Below are positions 1-13,369 of a stretch of 64,000 nucleotides of DNA, one piece after another. The notes under the pieces were generated by a model. It saw only the letters and a list, made by a program, of their open reading frames with translations. It searched no databases and was not told the origin of the DNA. Both the position numbers and the translations under genes were made by a program. Positions within the stretch are counted from its first letter, which is position 1, and each line of letters opens with the position of its first letter. The stretch is from Aphrocallistes beatrix (taxonomy: Eukaryota; Porifera; Hexactinellida; Sceptrulophora; Aphrocallistidae), in NCBI GenBank assembly GCA_963281255.1, contig OY725500.1:1-64000 (forward strand), read 5' to 3'.

Positions 1-3000
1 GGATGAAAAATGCTCCAAATCACCGGCTATTTCAATTGCTTCCGAACTGAAAATGCTCACTTTCACTTTGCTCTTATAACAAGGTTTCTTACAGAAAATG
101 CCTAGCTTCGCTCTCATTTGGCCACATTCTTTTCTCAAAATGGCACTGTACCCCCCCACAGGGATGAAAAATGCTCCAAATCACCGGCTATTTCAATTGC
201 TTCCGAACTGAAAATGCTCACTTTCACTTTGCTCTTATAACAAGGTTTCTTACAGAAAATGCCTAGCTTCGCTCTCATTTGGCCACATTCTTTTCTCAAA
301 ATGGCACTGTACCCCCCCACAGGGATGAAAAATGCTCCAAATCACCGGCTATTTCAATTGCTTCCGAACTGAAAATGCTCACTTTCACTTTGCTCTTATA
401 ACAAGGTTTCTTACAGAAAATGCCTAGCTTCGCTCTCATTTGGCCACATTCTTTTCTCAAAATGGCACTGTACCCCCCCACAGGGATGAAAAATGCTCCA
501 AATCACCGGCTATTTCAATTGCTTCCGAACTGAAAATGCTCACTTTCACTTTGCTCTTATAACAAGGTTTCTTACAGAAAATGCCTAGCTTCGCTCTCAT
601 TTGGCCACATTCTTTTCTCAAAATGGCACTGTACCCCCCCACAGGGATGAAAAATGCTCCAAATCACCGGCTATTTCAATTGCTTCCGAACTGAAAATGC
701 TCACTTTCACTTTGCTCTTATAACAAGGTTTCTTACAGAAAATGCCTAGCTTCGCTCTCATTTGGCCACATTCTTTTCTCAAAATGGCACTGTACCCCCC
801 CACAGGGATGAAAAATGCTCCAAATCACCGGCTATTTCAATTGCTTCCGAACTGAAAATGCTCACTTTCACTTTGCTCTTATAACAAGGTTTCTTACAGA
901 AAATGCCTAGCTTCGCTCTCATTTGGCCACATTCTTTTCTCAAAATGGCACTGTACCCCCCCACAGGGATGAAAAATGCTCCAAATCACCGGCTATTTCA
1001 ATTGCTTCCGAACTGAAAATGCTCACTTTCACTTTGCTCTTATAACAAGGTTTCTTACAGAAAATGCCTAGCTTCGCTCTCATTTGGCCACATTCTTTTC
1101 TCAAAATGGCACTGTACCCCCCCACAGGGATGAAAAATGCTCCAAATCACCGGCTATTTCAATTGCTTCCGAACTGAAAATGCTCACTTTCACTTTGCTC
1201 TTATAACAAGGTTTCTTACAGAAAATGCCTAGCTTCGCTCTCATTTGGCCACATTCTTTTCTCAAAATGGCACTGTACCCCCCCACAGGGATGAAAAATG
1301 CTCCAAATCACCGGCTATTTCAATTGCTTCCGAACTGAAAATGCTCACTTTCACTTTGCTCTTATAACAAGGTTTCTTACAGAAAATGCCTAGCTTCGCT
1401 CTCATTTGGCCACATTCTTTTCTCAAAATGGCACTGTACCCCCCCACAGGGATGAAAAATGCTCCAAATCACCGGCTATTTCAATTGCTTCCGAACTGAA
1501 AATGCTCACTTTCACTTTGCTCTTATAACAAGGTTTCTTACAGAAAATGCCTAGCTTCGCTCTCATTTGGCCACATTCTTTTCTCAAAATGGCACTGTAC
1601 CCCCCCACAGGGATGAAAAATGCTCCAAATCACCGGCTATTTCAATTGCTTCCGAACTGAAAATGCTCACTTTCACTTTGCTCTTATAACAAGGTTTCTT
1701 ACAGAAAATGCCTAGCTTCGCTCTCATTTGGCCACATTCTTTTCTCAAAATGGCACTGTACCCCCCCACAGGGATGAAAAATGCTCCAAATCACCGGCTA
1801 TTTCAATTGCTTCCGAACTGAAAATGCTCACTTTCACTTTGCTCTTATAACAAGGTTTCTTACAGAAAATGCCTAGCTTCGCTCTCATTTGGCCACATTC
1901 TTTTCTCAAAATGGCACTGTACCCCCCCACAGGGATGAAAAATGCTCCAAATCACCGGCTATTTCAATTGCTTCCGAACTGAAAATGCTCACTTTCACTT
2001 TGCTCTTATAACAAGGTTTCTTACAGAAAATGCCTAGCTTCGCTCTCATTTGGCCACATTCTTTTCTCAAAATGGCACTGTACCCCCCCACAGGGATGAA
2101 AAATGCTCCAAATCACCGGCTATTTCAATTGCTTCCGAACTGAAAATGCTCACTTTCACTTTGCTCTTATAACAAGGTTTCTTACAGAAAATGCCTAGCT
2201 TCGCTCTCATTTGGCCACATTCTTTTCTCAAAATGGCACTGTACCCCCCCACAGGGATGAAAAATGCTCCAAATCACCGGCTATTTCAATTGCTTCCGAA
2301 CTGAAAATGCTCACTTTCACTTTGCTCTTATAACAAGGTTTCTTACAGAAAATGCCTAGCTTCGCTCTCATTTGGCCACATTCTTTTCTCAAAATGGCAC
2401 TGTACCCCCCCACAGGGATGAAAAATGCTCCAAATCACCGGCTATTTCAATTGCTTCCGAACTGAAAATGCTCACTTTCACTTTGCTCTTATAACAAGGT
2501 TTCTTACAGAAAATGCCTAGCTTCGCTCTCATTTGGCCACATTCTTTTCTCAAAATGGCACTGTACCCCCCCACAGGGATGAAAAATGCTCCAAATCACC
2601 GGCTATTTCAATTGCTTCCGAACTGAAAATGCTCACTTTCACTTTGCTCTTATAACAAGGTTTCTTACAGAAAATGCCTAGCTTCGCTCTCATTTGGCCA
2701 CATTCTTTTCTCAAAATGGCACTGTACCCCCCCACAGGGATGAAAAATGCTCCAAATCACCGGCTATTTCAATTGCTTCCGAACTGAAAATGCTCACTTT
2801 CACTTTGCTCTTATAACAAGGTTTCTTACAGAAAATGCCTAGCTTCGCTCTCATTTGGCCACATTCTTTTCTCAAAATGGCACTGTACCCCCCCACAGGG
2901 ATGAAAAATGCTCCAAATCACCGGCTATTTCAATTGCTTCCGAACTGAAAATGCTCACTTTCACTTTGCTCTTATAACAAGGTTTCTTACAGAAAATGCC

Positions 3001-6000
3001 TAGCTTCGCTCTCATTTGGCCACATTCTTTTCTCAAAATGGCACTGTACCCCCCCACAGGGATGAAAAATGCTCCAAATCACCGGCTATTTCAATTGCTT
3101 CCGAACTGAAAATGCTCACTTTCACTTTGCTCTTATAACAAGGTTTCTTACAGAAAATGCCTAGCTTCGCTCTCATTTGGCCACATTCTTTTCTCAAAAT
3201 GGCACTGTACCCCCCCACAGGGATGAAAAATGCTCCAAATCACCGGCTATTTCAATTGCTTCCGAACTGAAAATGCTCACTTTCACTTTGCTCTTATAAC
3301 AAGGTTTCTTACAGAAAATGCCTAGCTTCGCTCTCATTTGGCCACATTCTTTTCTCAAAATGGCACTGTACCCCCCCACAGGGATGAAAAATGCTCCAAA
3401 TCACCGGCTATTTCAATTGCTTCCGAACTGAAAATGCTCACTTTCACTTTGCTCTTATAACAAGGTTTCTTACAGAAAATGCCTAGCTTCGCTCTCATTT
3501 GGCCACATTCTTTTCTCAAAATGGCACTGTACCCCCCCACAGGGATGAAAAATGCTCCAAATCACCGGCTATTTCAATTGCTTCCGAACTGAAAATGCTC
3601 ACTTTCACTTTGCTCTTATAACAAGGTTTCTTACAGAAAATGCCTAGCTTCGCTCTCATTTGGCCACATTCTTTTCTCAAAATGGCACTGTACCCCCCCA
3701 CAGGGATGAAAAATGCTCCAAATCACCGGCTATTTCAATTGCTTCCGAACTGAAAATGCTCACTTTCACTTTGCTCTTATAACAAGGTTTCTTACAGAAA
3801 ATGCCTAGCTTCGCTCTCATTTGGCCACATTCTTTTCTCAAAATGGCACTGTACCCCCCCACAGGGATGAAAAATGCTCCAAATCACCGGCTATTTCAAT
3901 TGCTTCCGAACTGAAAATGCTCACTTTCACTTTGCTCTTATAACAAGGTTTCTTACAGAAAATGCCTAGCTTCGCTCTCATTTGGCCACATTCTTTTCTC
4001 AAAATGGCACTGTACCCCCCCACAGGGATGAAAAATGCTCCAAATCACCGGCTATTTCAATTGCTTCCGAACTGAAAATGCTCACTTTCACTTTGCTCTT
4101 ATAACAAGGTTTCTTACAGAAAATGCCTAGCTTCGCTCTCATTTGGCCACATTCTTTTCTCAAAATGGCACTGTACCCCCCCACAGGGATGAAAAATGCT
4201 CCAAATCACCGGCTATTTCAATTGCTTCCGAACTGAAAATGCTCACTTTCACTTTGCTCTTATAACAAGGTTTCTTACAGAAAATGCCTAGCTTCGCTCT
4301 CATTTGGCCACATTCTTTTCTCAAAATGGCACTGTACCCCCCCACAGGGATGAAAAATGCTCCAAATCACCGGCTATTTCAATTGCTTCCGAACTGAAAA
4401 TGCTCACTTTCACTTTGCTCTTATAACAAGGTTTCTTACAGAAAATGCCTAGCTTCGCTCTCATTTGGCCACATTCTTTTCTCAAAATGGCACTGTACCC
4501 CCCCACAGGGATGAAAAATGCTCCAAATCACCGGCTATTTCAATTGCTTCCGAACTGAAAATGCTCACTTTCACTTTGCTCTTATAACAAGGTTTCTTAC
4601 AGAAAATGCCTAGCTTCGCTCTCATTTGGCCACATTCTTTTCTCAAAATGGCACTGTACCCCCCCACAGGGATGAAAAATGCTCCAAATCACCGGCTATT
4701 TCAATTGCTTCCGAACTGAAAATGCTCACTTTCACTTTGCTCTTATAACAAGGTTTCTTACAGAAAATGCCTAGCTTCGCTCTCATTTGGCCACATTCTT
4801 TTCTCAAAATGGCACTGTACCCCCCCACAGGGATGAAAAATGCTCCAAATCACCGGCTATTTCAATTGCTTCCGAACTGAAAATGCTCACTTTCACTTTG
4901 CTCTTATAACAAGGTTTCTTACAGAAAATGCCTAGCTTCGCTCTCATTTGGCCACATTCTTTTCTCAAAATGGCACTGTACCCCCCCACAGGGATGAAAA
5001 ATGCTCCAAATCACCGGCTATTTCAATTGCTTCCGAACTGAAAATGCTCACTTTCACTTTGCTCTTATAACAAGGTTTCTTACAGAAAATGCCTAGCTTC
5101 GCTCTCATTTGGCCACATTCTTTTCTCAAAATGGCACTGTACCCCCCCACAGGGATGAAAAATGCTCCAAATCACCGGCTATTTCAATTGCTTCCGAACT
5201 GAAAATGCTCACTTTCACTTTGCTCTTATAACAAGGTTTCTTACAGAAAATGCCTAGCTTCGCTCTCATTTGGCCACATTCTTTTCTCAAAATGGCACTG
5301 TACCCCCCCACAGGGATGAAAAATGCTCCAAATCACCGGCTATTTCAATTGCTTCCGAACTGAAAATGCTCACTTTCACTTTGCTCTTATAACAAGGTTT
5401 CTTACAGAAAATGCCTAGCTTCGCTCTCATTTGGCCACATTCTTTTCTCAAAATGGCACTGTACCCCCCCACAGGGATGAAAAATGCTCCAAATCACCGG
5501 CTATTTCAATTGCTTCCGAACTGAAAATGCTCACTTTCACTTTGCTCTTATAACAAGGTTTCTTACAGAAAATGCCTAGCTTCGCTCTCATTTGGCCACA
5601 TTCTTTTCTCAAAATGGCACTGTACCCCCCCACAGGGATGAAAAATGCTCCAAATCACCGGCTATTTCAATTGCTTCCGAACTGAAAATGCTCACTTTCA
5701 CTTTGCTCTTATAACAAGGTTTCTTACAGAAAATGCCTAGCTTCGCTCTCATTTGGCCACATTCTTTTCTCAAAATGGCACTGTACCCCCCCACAGGGAT
5801 GAAAAATGCTCCAAATCACCGGCTATTTCAATTGCTTCCGAACTGAAAATGCTCACTTTCACTTTGCTCTTATAACAAGGTTTCTTACAGAAAATGCCTA
5901 GCTTCGCTCTCATTTGGCCACATTCTTTTCTCAAAATGGCACTGTACCCCCCCACAGGGATGAAAAATGCTCCAAATCACCGGCTATTTCAATTGCTTCC

Positions 6001-8232
6001 GAACTGAAAATGCTCACTTTCACTTTGCTCTTATAACAAGGTTTCTTACAGAAAATGCCTAGCTTCGCTCTCATTTGGCCACATTCTTTTCTCAAAATGG
6101 CACTGTACCCCCCCACAGGGATGAAAAATGCTCCAAATCACCGGCTATTTCAATTGCTTCCGAACTGAAAATGCTCACTTTCACTTTGCTCTTATAACAA
6201 GGTTTCTTACAGAAAATGCCTAGCTTCGCTCTCATTTGGCCACATTCTTTTCTCAAAATGGCACTGTACCCCCCCACAGGGATGAAAAATGCTCCAAATC
6301 ACCGGCTATTTCAATTGCTTCCGAACTGAAAATGCTCACTTTCACTTTGCTCTTATAACAAGGTTTCTTACAGAAAATGCCTAGCTTCGCTCTCATTTGG
6401 CCACATTCTTTTCTCAAAATGGCACTGTACCCCCCCACAGGGATGAAAAATGCTCCAAATCACCGGCTATTTCAATTGCTTCCGAACTGAAAATGCTCAC
6501 TTTCACTTTGCTCTTATAACAAGGTTTCTTACAGAAAATGCCTAGCTTCGCTCTCATTTGGCCACATTCTTTTCTCAAAATGGCACTGTACCCCCCCACA
6601 GGGATGAAAAATGCTCCAAATCACCGGCTATTTCAATTGCTTCCGAACTGAAAATGCTCACTTTCACTTTGCTCTTATAACAAGGTTTCTTACAGAAAAT
6701 GCCTAGCTTCGCTCTCATTTGGCCACATTCTTTTCTCAAAATGGCACTGTACCCCCCCACAGGGATGAAAAATGCTCCAAATCACCGGCTATTTCAATTG
6801 CTTCCGAACTGAAAATGCTCACTTTCACTGCTCACTTTCACTTTGCTCTTATAACAAGGTTTCTTACAGAAAATGCCTAGCTTCGCTCTCATTTGGCCAC
6901 ATTCTTTTCTCAAAATGGCACTGTACCCCCCCACAGGGATGAAAAATGCTCCAAATCACCGGCTATTTCAATTGCTTCCGAACTGAAAATGCTCACTTTC
7001 ACTTTGCTCTTATAACAAGGTTTCTTACAGAAAATGCCTAGCTTCGCTCTCATTTGGCCACATTCTTTTCTCAAAATGGCACTGTACCCCCCCACAGGGA
7101 TGAAAAATGCTCCAAATCACCGGCTATTTCAATTGCTTCCGAACTGAAAATGCTCACTTTCACTTTGCTCTTATAACAAGGTTTCTTACAGAAAATGCCT
7201 AGCTTCGCTCTCATTTGGCCACATTCTTTTCTCAAAATGGCACTGTACCCCCCCACAGGGATGAAAAATGCTCCAAATCACCGGCTATTTCAATTGCTTC
7301 CGAACTGAAAATGCTCACTTTCACTTTGCTCTTATAACAAGGTTTCTTACAGAAAATGCCTAGCTTCGCTCTCATTTGGCCACATTCTTTTCTCAAAATG
7401 GCACTGTACCCCCCCACAGGGATGAAAAATGCTCCAAATCACCGGCTATTTCAATTGCTTCCGAACTGAAAATGCTCACTTTCACTTTGCTCTTATAACG
7501 TGCCACATTCTTTTCTCAAAATGGCACTGTACCCCCCCACAGGGATGAAAAATGCTCCAAATCACCGGCTATTTCAATTGCTTCCGAACTGAAAATGCTC
7601 ACTTTCACTTTGCTCTTATAACAAGGTTTCTTACAGAAAATGCCTAGCTTCGCTCTCATTTGGCCACATTCTTTTCTCAAAATGGCACTGTACCCCCCCA
7701 CAGGGATGAAAAATGCTCCAAATCACCGGCTATTTCAATTGCTTCCGAACTGAAAATGCTCACTTTCACTTTGCTCTTATAACAAGGTTTCTTACAGAAA
7801 ATGCCTAGCTTCGCTCTCATTTGGCCACATTCTTTTCTCAAAATGGCACTGTACCCCCCCACAGGGATGAAAAATGCTCCAAATCACCGGCTATTTCAAT
7901 TGCTTCCGAACTGAAAATGCTCACTTTCACTTTGCTCTTATAACAAGGTTTCTTACAGAAAATGCCTAGCTTCGCTCTCATTTGGCCACATTCTTTTCTC
8001 AAAATGGCACTGTACCCCCCCACAGGGATGAAAAATGCTCCAAATCACCGGCTATTTCAATTGCTTCCGAACTGAAAATGCTCACTTTCACTTTGCTCTT
8101 ATAACAAGGTTTCTTACAGAAAATGCCTAGCTTCGCTCTCATTTGGCCACATTCTTTTCTCAAAATGGCACTGTACCCCCCCACAGGGATGAAAAATGCT
8201 CCAAATCACCGGCTATTTCAATTGCTTCCGAA
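1..8232. repeat. Satellite array, 161-bp unit
   Basis: About 51 head-to-tail copies of a 161-bp unit, essentially without substitutions between copies; the array is already running at base 1. Three length accidents stand out. A 13-bp internal duplication lies near 6825-6840, a copy lacking about 38 bp near 7498-7503, and a partial copy of about 53 bp at 8184-8232 where the unit type changes. Each unit holds a run of seven C and four related AAATG-containing sub-blocks 31-45 bp apart, so it probably arose from a shorter repeat. A 61-codon minus-strand frame recurs in each unit, but 161 is not a multiple of three and the frames overlap head to tail, so it is not treated as coding. Such homogeneity is typical of satellite DNA at centromeric, subtelomeric or other heterochromatic sites; which of these applies cannot be told here. 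Confidence 0.97.
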
Positions 8233-11200
8233 CCCACAGGGATGAAAAATGCTCCAAATCACCGGCTATTTCAATTGCTTCCGAACTGAAAATGCTCACT
8301 TTCACTTTGCTCTTATAACGTTTCTTACAGAAAATGCCTAGCTTCGCTCTCATTTGGCCACATTCTTTTCTCAAAATGGCACTGTACCCCCCCACAGGGA
8401 TGAAAAATGCTCCAAATCACCGGCTATTTCAATTGCTTCCGAACTGAAAATGCTCACTTTCACTTTGCTCTTATAACGTTTCTTACAGAAAATGCCTAGC
8501 TTCGCTCTCATTTGGCCACATTCTTTTCTCAAAATGGCACTGTACCCCCCCACAGGGATGAAAAATGCTCCAAATCACCGGCTATTTCAATTGCTTCCGA
8601 ACTGAAAATGCTCACTTTCACTTTGCTCTTATAACGTTTCTTACAGAAAATGCCTAGCTTCGCTCTCATTTGGCCACATTCTTTTCTCAAAATGGCACTG
8701 TACCCCCCCACAGGGATGAAAAATGCTCCAAATCACCGGCTATTTCAATTGCTTCCGAACTGAAAATGCTCACTTTCACTTTGCTCTTATAACGTTTCTT
8801 ACAGAAAATGCCTAGCTTCGCTCTCATTTGGCCACATTCTTTTCTCAAAATGGCACTGTACCCCCCCACAGGGATGAAAAATGCTCCAAATCACCGGCTA
8901 TTTCAATTGCTTCCGAACTGAAAATGCTCACTTTCACTTTGCTCTTATAACGTTTCTTACAGAAAATGCCTAGCTTCGCTCTCATTTGGCCACATTCTTT
9001 TCTCAAAATGGCACTGTACCCCCCCACAGGGATGAAAAATGCTCCAAATCACCGGCTATTTCAATTGCTTCCGAACTGAAAATGCTCACTTTCACTTTGC
9101 TCTTATAACGTTTCTTACAGAAAATGCCTAGCTTCGCTCTCATTTGGCCACATTCTTTTCTCAAAATGGCACTGTACCCCCCCACAGGGATGAAAAATGC
9201 TCCAAATCACCGGCTATTTCAATTGCTTCCGAACTGAAAATGCTCACTTTCACTTTGCTCTTATAACGTTTCTTACAGAAAATGCCTAGCTTCGCTCTCA
9301 TTTGGCCACATTCTTTTCTCAAAATGGCACTGTACCCCCCCACAGGGATGAAAAATGCTCCAAATCACCGGCTATTTCAATTGCTTCCGAACTGAAAATG
9401 CTCACTTTCACTTTGCTCTTATAACGTTTCTTACAGAAAATGCCTAGCTTCGCTCTCATTTGGCCACATTCTTTTCTCAAAATGGCACTGTACCCCCCCA
9501 CAGGGATGAAAAATGCTCCAAATCACCGGCTATTTCAATTGCTTCCGAACTGAAAATGCTCACTTTCACTTTGCTCTTATAACGTTTCTTACAGAAAATG
9601 CCTAGCTTCGCTCTCATTTGGCCACATTCTTTTCTCAAAATGGCACTGTACCCCCCCACAGGGATGAAAAATGCTCCAAATCACCGGCTATTTCAATTGC
9701 TTCCGAACTGAAAATGCTCACTTTCACTTTGCTCTTATAACGTTTCTTACAGAAAATGCCTAGCTTCGCTCTCATTTGGCCACATTCTTTTCTCAAAATG
9801 GCACTGTACCCCCCCACAGGGATGAAAAATGCTCCAAATCACCGGCTATTTCAATTGCTTCCGAACTGAAAATGCTCACTTTCACTTTGCTCTTATAACG
9901 TTTCTTACAGAAAATGCCTAGCTTCGCTCTCATTTGGCCACATTCTTTTCTCAAAATGGCACTGTACCCCCCCACAGGGATGAAAAATGCTCCAAATCAC
10001 CGGCTATTTCAATTGCTTCCGAACTGAAAATGCTCACTTTCACTTTGCTCTTATAACGTTTCTTACAGAAAATGCCTAGCTTCGCTCTCATTTGGCCACA
10101 TTCTTTTCTCAAAATGGCACTGTACCCCCCCACAGGGATGAAAAATGCTCCAAATCACCGGCTATTTCAATTGCTTCCGAACTGAAAATGCTCACTTTCA
10201 CTTTGCTCTTATAACGTTTCTTACAGAAAATGCCTAGCTTCGCTCTCATTTGGCCACATTCTTTTCTCAAAATGGCACTGTACCCCCCCACAGGGATGAA
10301 AAATGCTCCAAATCACCGGCTATTTCAATTGCTTCCGAACTGAAAATGCTCACTTTCACTTTGCTCTTATAACGTTTCTTACAGAAAATGCCTAGCTTCG
10401 CTCTCATTTGGCCACATTCTTTTCTCAAAATGGCACTGTACCCCCCCACAGGGATGAAAAATGCTCCAAATCACCGGCTATTTCAATTGCTTCCGAACTG
10501 AAAATGCTCACTTTCACTTTGCTCTTATAACGTTTCTTACAGAAAATGCCTAGCTTCGCTCTCATTTGGCCACATTCTTTTCTCAAAATGGCACTGTACC
10601 CCCCCACAGGGATGAAAAATGCTCCAAATCACCGGCTATTTCAATTGCTTCCGAACTGAAAATGCTCACTTTCACTTTGCTCTTATAACGTTTCTTACAG
10701 AAAATGCCTAGCTTCGCTCTCATTTGGCCACATTCTTTTCTCAAAATGGCACTGTACCCCCCCACAGGGATGAAAAATGCTCCAAATCACCGGCTATTTC
10801 AATTGCTTCCGAACTGAAAATGCTCACTTTCACTTTGCTCTTATAACGTTTCTTACAGAAAATGCCTAGCTTCGCTCTCATTTGGCCACATTCTTTTCTC
10901 AAAATGGCACTGTACCCCCCCACAGGGATGAAAAATGCTCCAAATCACCGGCTATTTCAATTGCTTCCGAACTGAAAATGCTCACTTTCACTTTGCTCTT
11001 ATAACGTTTCTTACAGAAAATGCCTAGCTTCGCTCTCATTTGGCCACATTCTTTTCTCAAAATGGCACTGTACCCCCCCACAGGGATGAAAAATGCTCCA
11101 AATCACCGGCTATTTCAATTGCTTCCGAACTGAAAATGCTCACTTTCACTTTGCTCTTATAACGTTTCTTACAGAAAATGCCTAGCTTCGCTCTCATTTG

Positions 11201-11820
11201 GCCACATTCTTTTCTCAAAATGGCACTGTACCCCCCCACAGGGATGAAAAATGCTCCAAATCACCGGCTATTTCAATTGCTTCCGAACTGAAAATGCTCA
11301 CTTTCACTTTGCTCTTATAACGTTTCTTACAGAAAATGCCTAGCTTCGCTCTCATTTGGCCACATTCTTTTCTCAAAATGGCACTGTACCCCCCCACAGG
11401 GATGAAAAATGCTCCAAATCACCGGCTATTTCAATTGCTTCCGAACTGAAAATGCTCACTTTCACTTTGCTCTTATAACGTTTCTTACAGAAAATGCCTA
11501 GCTTCGCTCTCATTTGGCCACATTCTTTTCTCAAAATGGCACTGTACCCCCCCACAGGGATGAAAAATGCTCCAAATCACCGGCTATTTCAATTGCTTCC
11601 GAACTGAAAATGCTCACTTTCACTTTGCTCTTATAACGTTTCTTACAGAAAATGCCTAGCTTCGCTCTCATTTGGCCACATTCTTTTCTCAAAATGGCAC
11701 TGTACCCCCCCACAGGGATGAAAAATGCTCCAAATCACCGGCTATTTCAATTGCTTCCGAACTGAAAATGCTCACTTTCACTTTGCGCTTATAACGTTTC
11801 TTGCAGAAAAGGCCTAGTTT
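8233..11820. repeat. Satellite array, 158-bp variant and array edge
   Basis: About 22 copies of the same satellite in a 158-bp form. It differs from the 161-bp block by loss of three bases just after the TTATAAC stretch. Copies are again identical to each other. The final copy, from about 11710 to 11820, has several substitutions and then fades into unrelated AT-rich DNA, as expected at an array border where unequal exchange cannot homogenise the last unit. The two length variants are in separate blocks, not mixed, which suggests two rounds of amplification. Confidence 0.96.
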
Positions 11821-12361
11821 CTCGCTGATTTCAAATTTCTTTAAAATACAACTATTTCACTTATGTTGCTAGGTTTACTTTGCTCTTATTCTAATTAATT
11901 CTTCGTTGTTTTCTTTATTTTTCTCAATTATTGATTAATGAAGTGGAAAAAGATTTACTCTCTCCTTATACTCTGAAACTAAGTAACGTGTTGTTTTTGA
12001 ATTCATTCAGGGGGTTTGTTGATTTATTTTCACGATAATTTACTTTAATGCACGCTGTTATACATTTAAGACGATTGCAAATGCTATTTGGTATTGCTTA
12101 TGTTGCCAGGTTAGATGTCCTCAAATATGTATCGAAATGTATATATTTATTTTCTTGTTTTATTCGTTTGAATCAAGACTCAGAGTTGCCTACTTTCACA
12201 AGATATATTTACACCATAGCTTTGGAATGGGAAGGTTTAACAATCACTAAATATATACTACTTAATCACCCTTTCATTTCTGATTTGTTTCTACCCCATA
12301 TGACTAATTTAATTGTTATTTCTATAAGAATAAGTTACAATAGCATACATCGTAACTTATT
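11821..12361. other. AT-rich flank of the satellite, no gene seen
   Basis: Unique AT-rich DNA between the satellite edge and the next minisatellite. A 105-codon plus-strand frame at 12048-12365 has no recognisable domain and ordinary intergenic composition. I see no gene. Confidence 0.6.
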
Positions 12362-12439
12362 ATGACATCAAACATTAATGTTCACTCTTGTAGACGGTTC
12401 TGCTGTAACTGCGGCGTAGCTTTTCCGAGGATATCCTGG

Positions 12440-13215
12440 AACTGTAGCGTTACCTTCCCGAAGATATCTTATAGCTGTAATGTAGCTTTCCCAAAGATAT
12501 GGTGTAGCTGTAACGCAGCTTTCCCGAAGATATGCTGTAGCTGTAACGTAGCTTTCCCGAAGATATGCTGTAGCTGTAACGTAGCTTTCCCGAAGATATG
12601 CTGTAGCTGTAACGTAGCTTTCTCGAGGATATGCTGTCGCTGTGACGTAGCTTTCCCGAAGATATGCTGTAGCTGTAACGTAGCTTTCCCGGAGATATGC
12701 TGTCGCTGTAACGTAGCTTTCGCGGAGATATGCTGTCGCTGTAACGTAGCTTTCTCGAGGATATGCTGTCGCTGTAACGTAGCTTTCCCGAAGATATGCT
12801 GTAGCTGTAACGTAGCTTTCCCGGAGATATGCTGTCGCTGTAACGTAGCTTTCGCGGAGATATGCTGTCGCTGTAACGTAGCTTTCCCGAGGATATGCTG
12901 TCGCTGTAACGTAGCTTTCCCGGGAGATATGCTGTAGCTGTAACGTAGCTTTCGCGGAGATATGCTGTAGCTGTAACGTAGCTTTCCCGGAGATATGCTG
13001 TAGCTGTAACGTAGCTTTCGCGGAGATATGCTGTCGCTGTAACGTAGCTTTCCCGAGGATATGCTGTCGCTGTAACGTAGCTTTCCCGGGAGATATGCTG
13101 TAGCTGTAACGTAGCTTTCGCGGAGATATGCTGTAGCTGTAACGTAGCTTTCGCGGAGATATGCTGTAGCTGTAACGTTGCTTTCCCGGAGATATGCTGT
13201 AGCTGTGACGTAGCT
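12440..13215. repeat. 33-bp minisatellite (VNTR-like)
   Basis: About 23 degenerate copies of a 33-bp unit. Each carries a CTGTAACGTAGCTTTC core followed by a variable CCGAAG, CGCGGA or CCGGA segment and GATATGCTGT. The variants recur in blocks, so copies spread by unequal exchange of multi-unit segments. Because 33 is a multiple of three, long open frames run on both strands: 191 codons plus (12362-12937), rich in Cys, and 275 codons minus (12469-13296), rich in Tyr, Ser and Thr. Neither looks like a known protein, and both-strand openness is expected from the repeat length alone. Confidence 0.93.
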
Positions 13216-13369
13216 GTAACGAGCTTTCCCGGAGATATGATGTGGTTGTGCTGCTGTCACGTAACTAGCTGTGATGAGTTGGAGAGAGAAGTCCATCAGA
13301 TGAGAAGTTTGGAAGAGTGATGGAGAGCGAAAAGGATCTGTTGAAATTGTTCGAAAATGTGTTCATCAC

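Noticed and set aside
135-11713. About 70 copies of a 60-61-codon minus-strand frame in the satellite
   Set aside because: The frame overlaps itself from unit to unit, the unit lengths 161 and 158 are not multiples of three, and identity is as high between frames as within them. It is a by-product of the repeat.
1-11820. CRISPR-like array
   Set aside because: There are no unique spacers; the whole 158-161-bp unit repeats, and the genome is eukaryotic with spliced genes.
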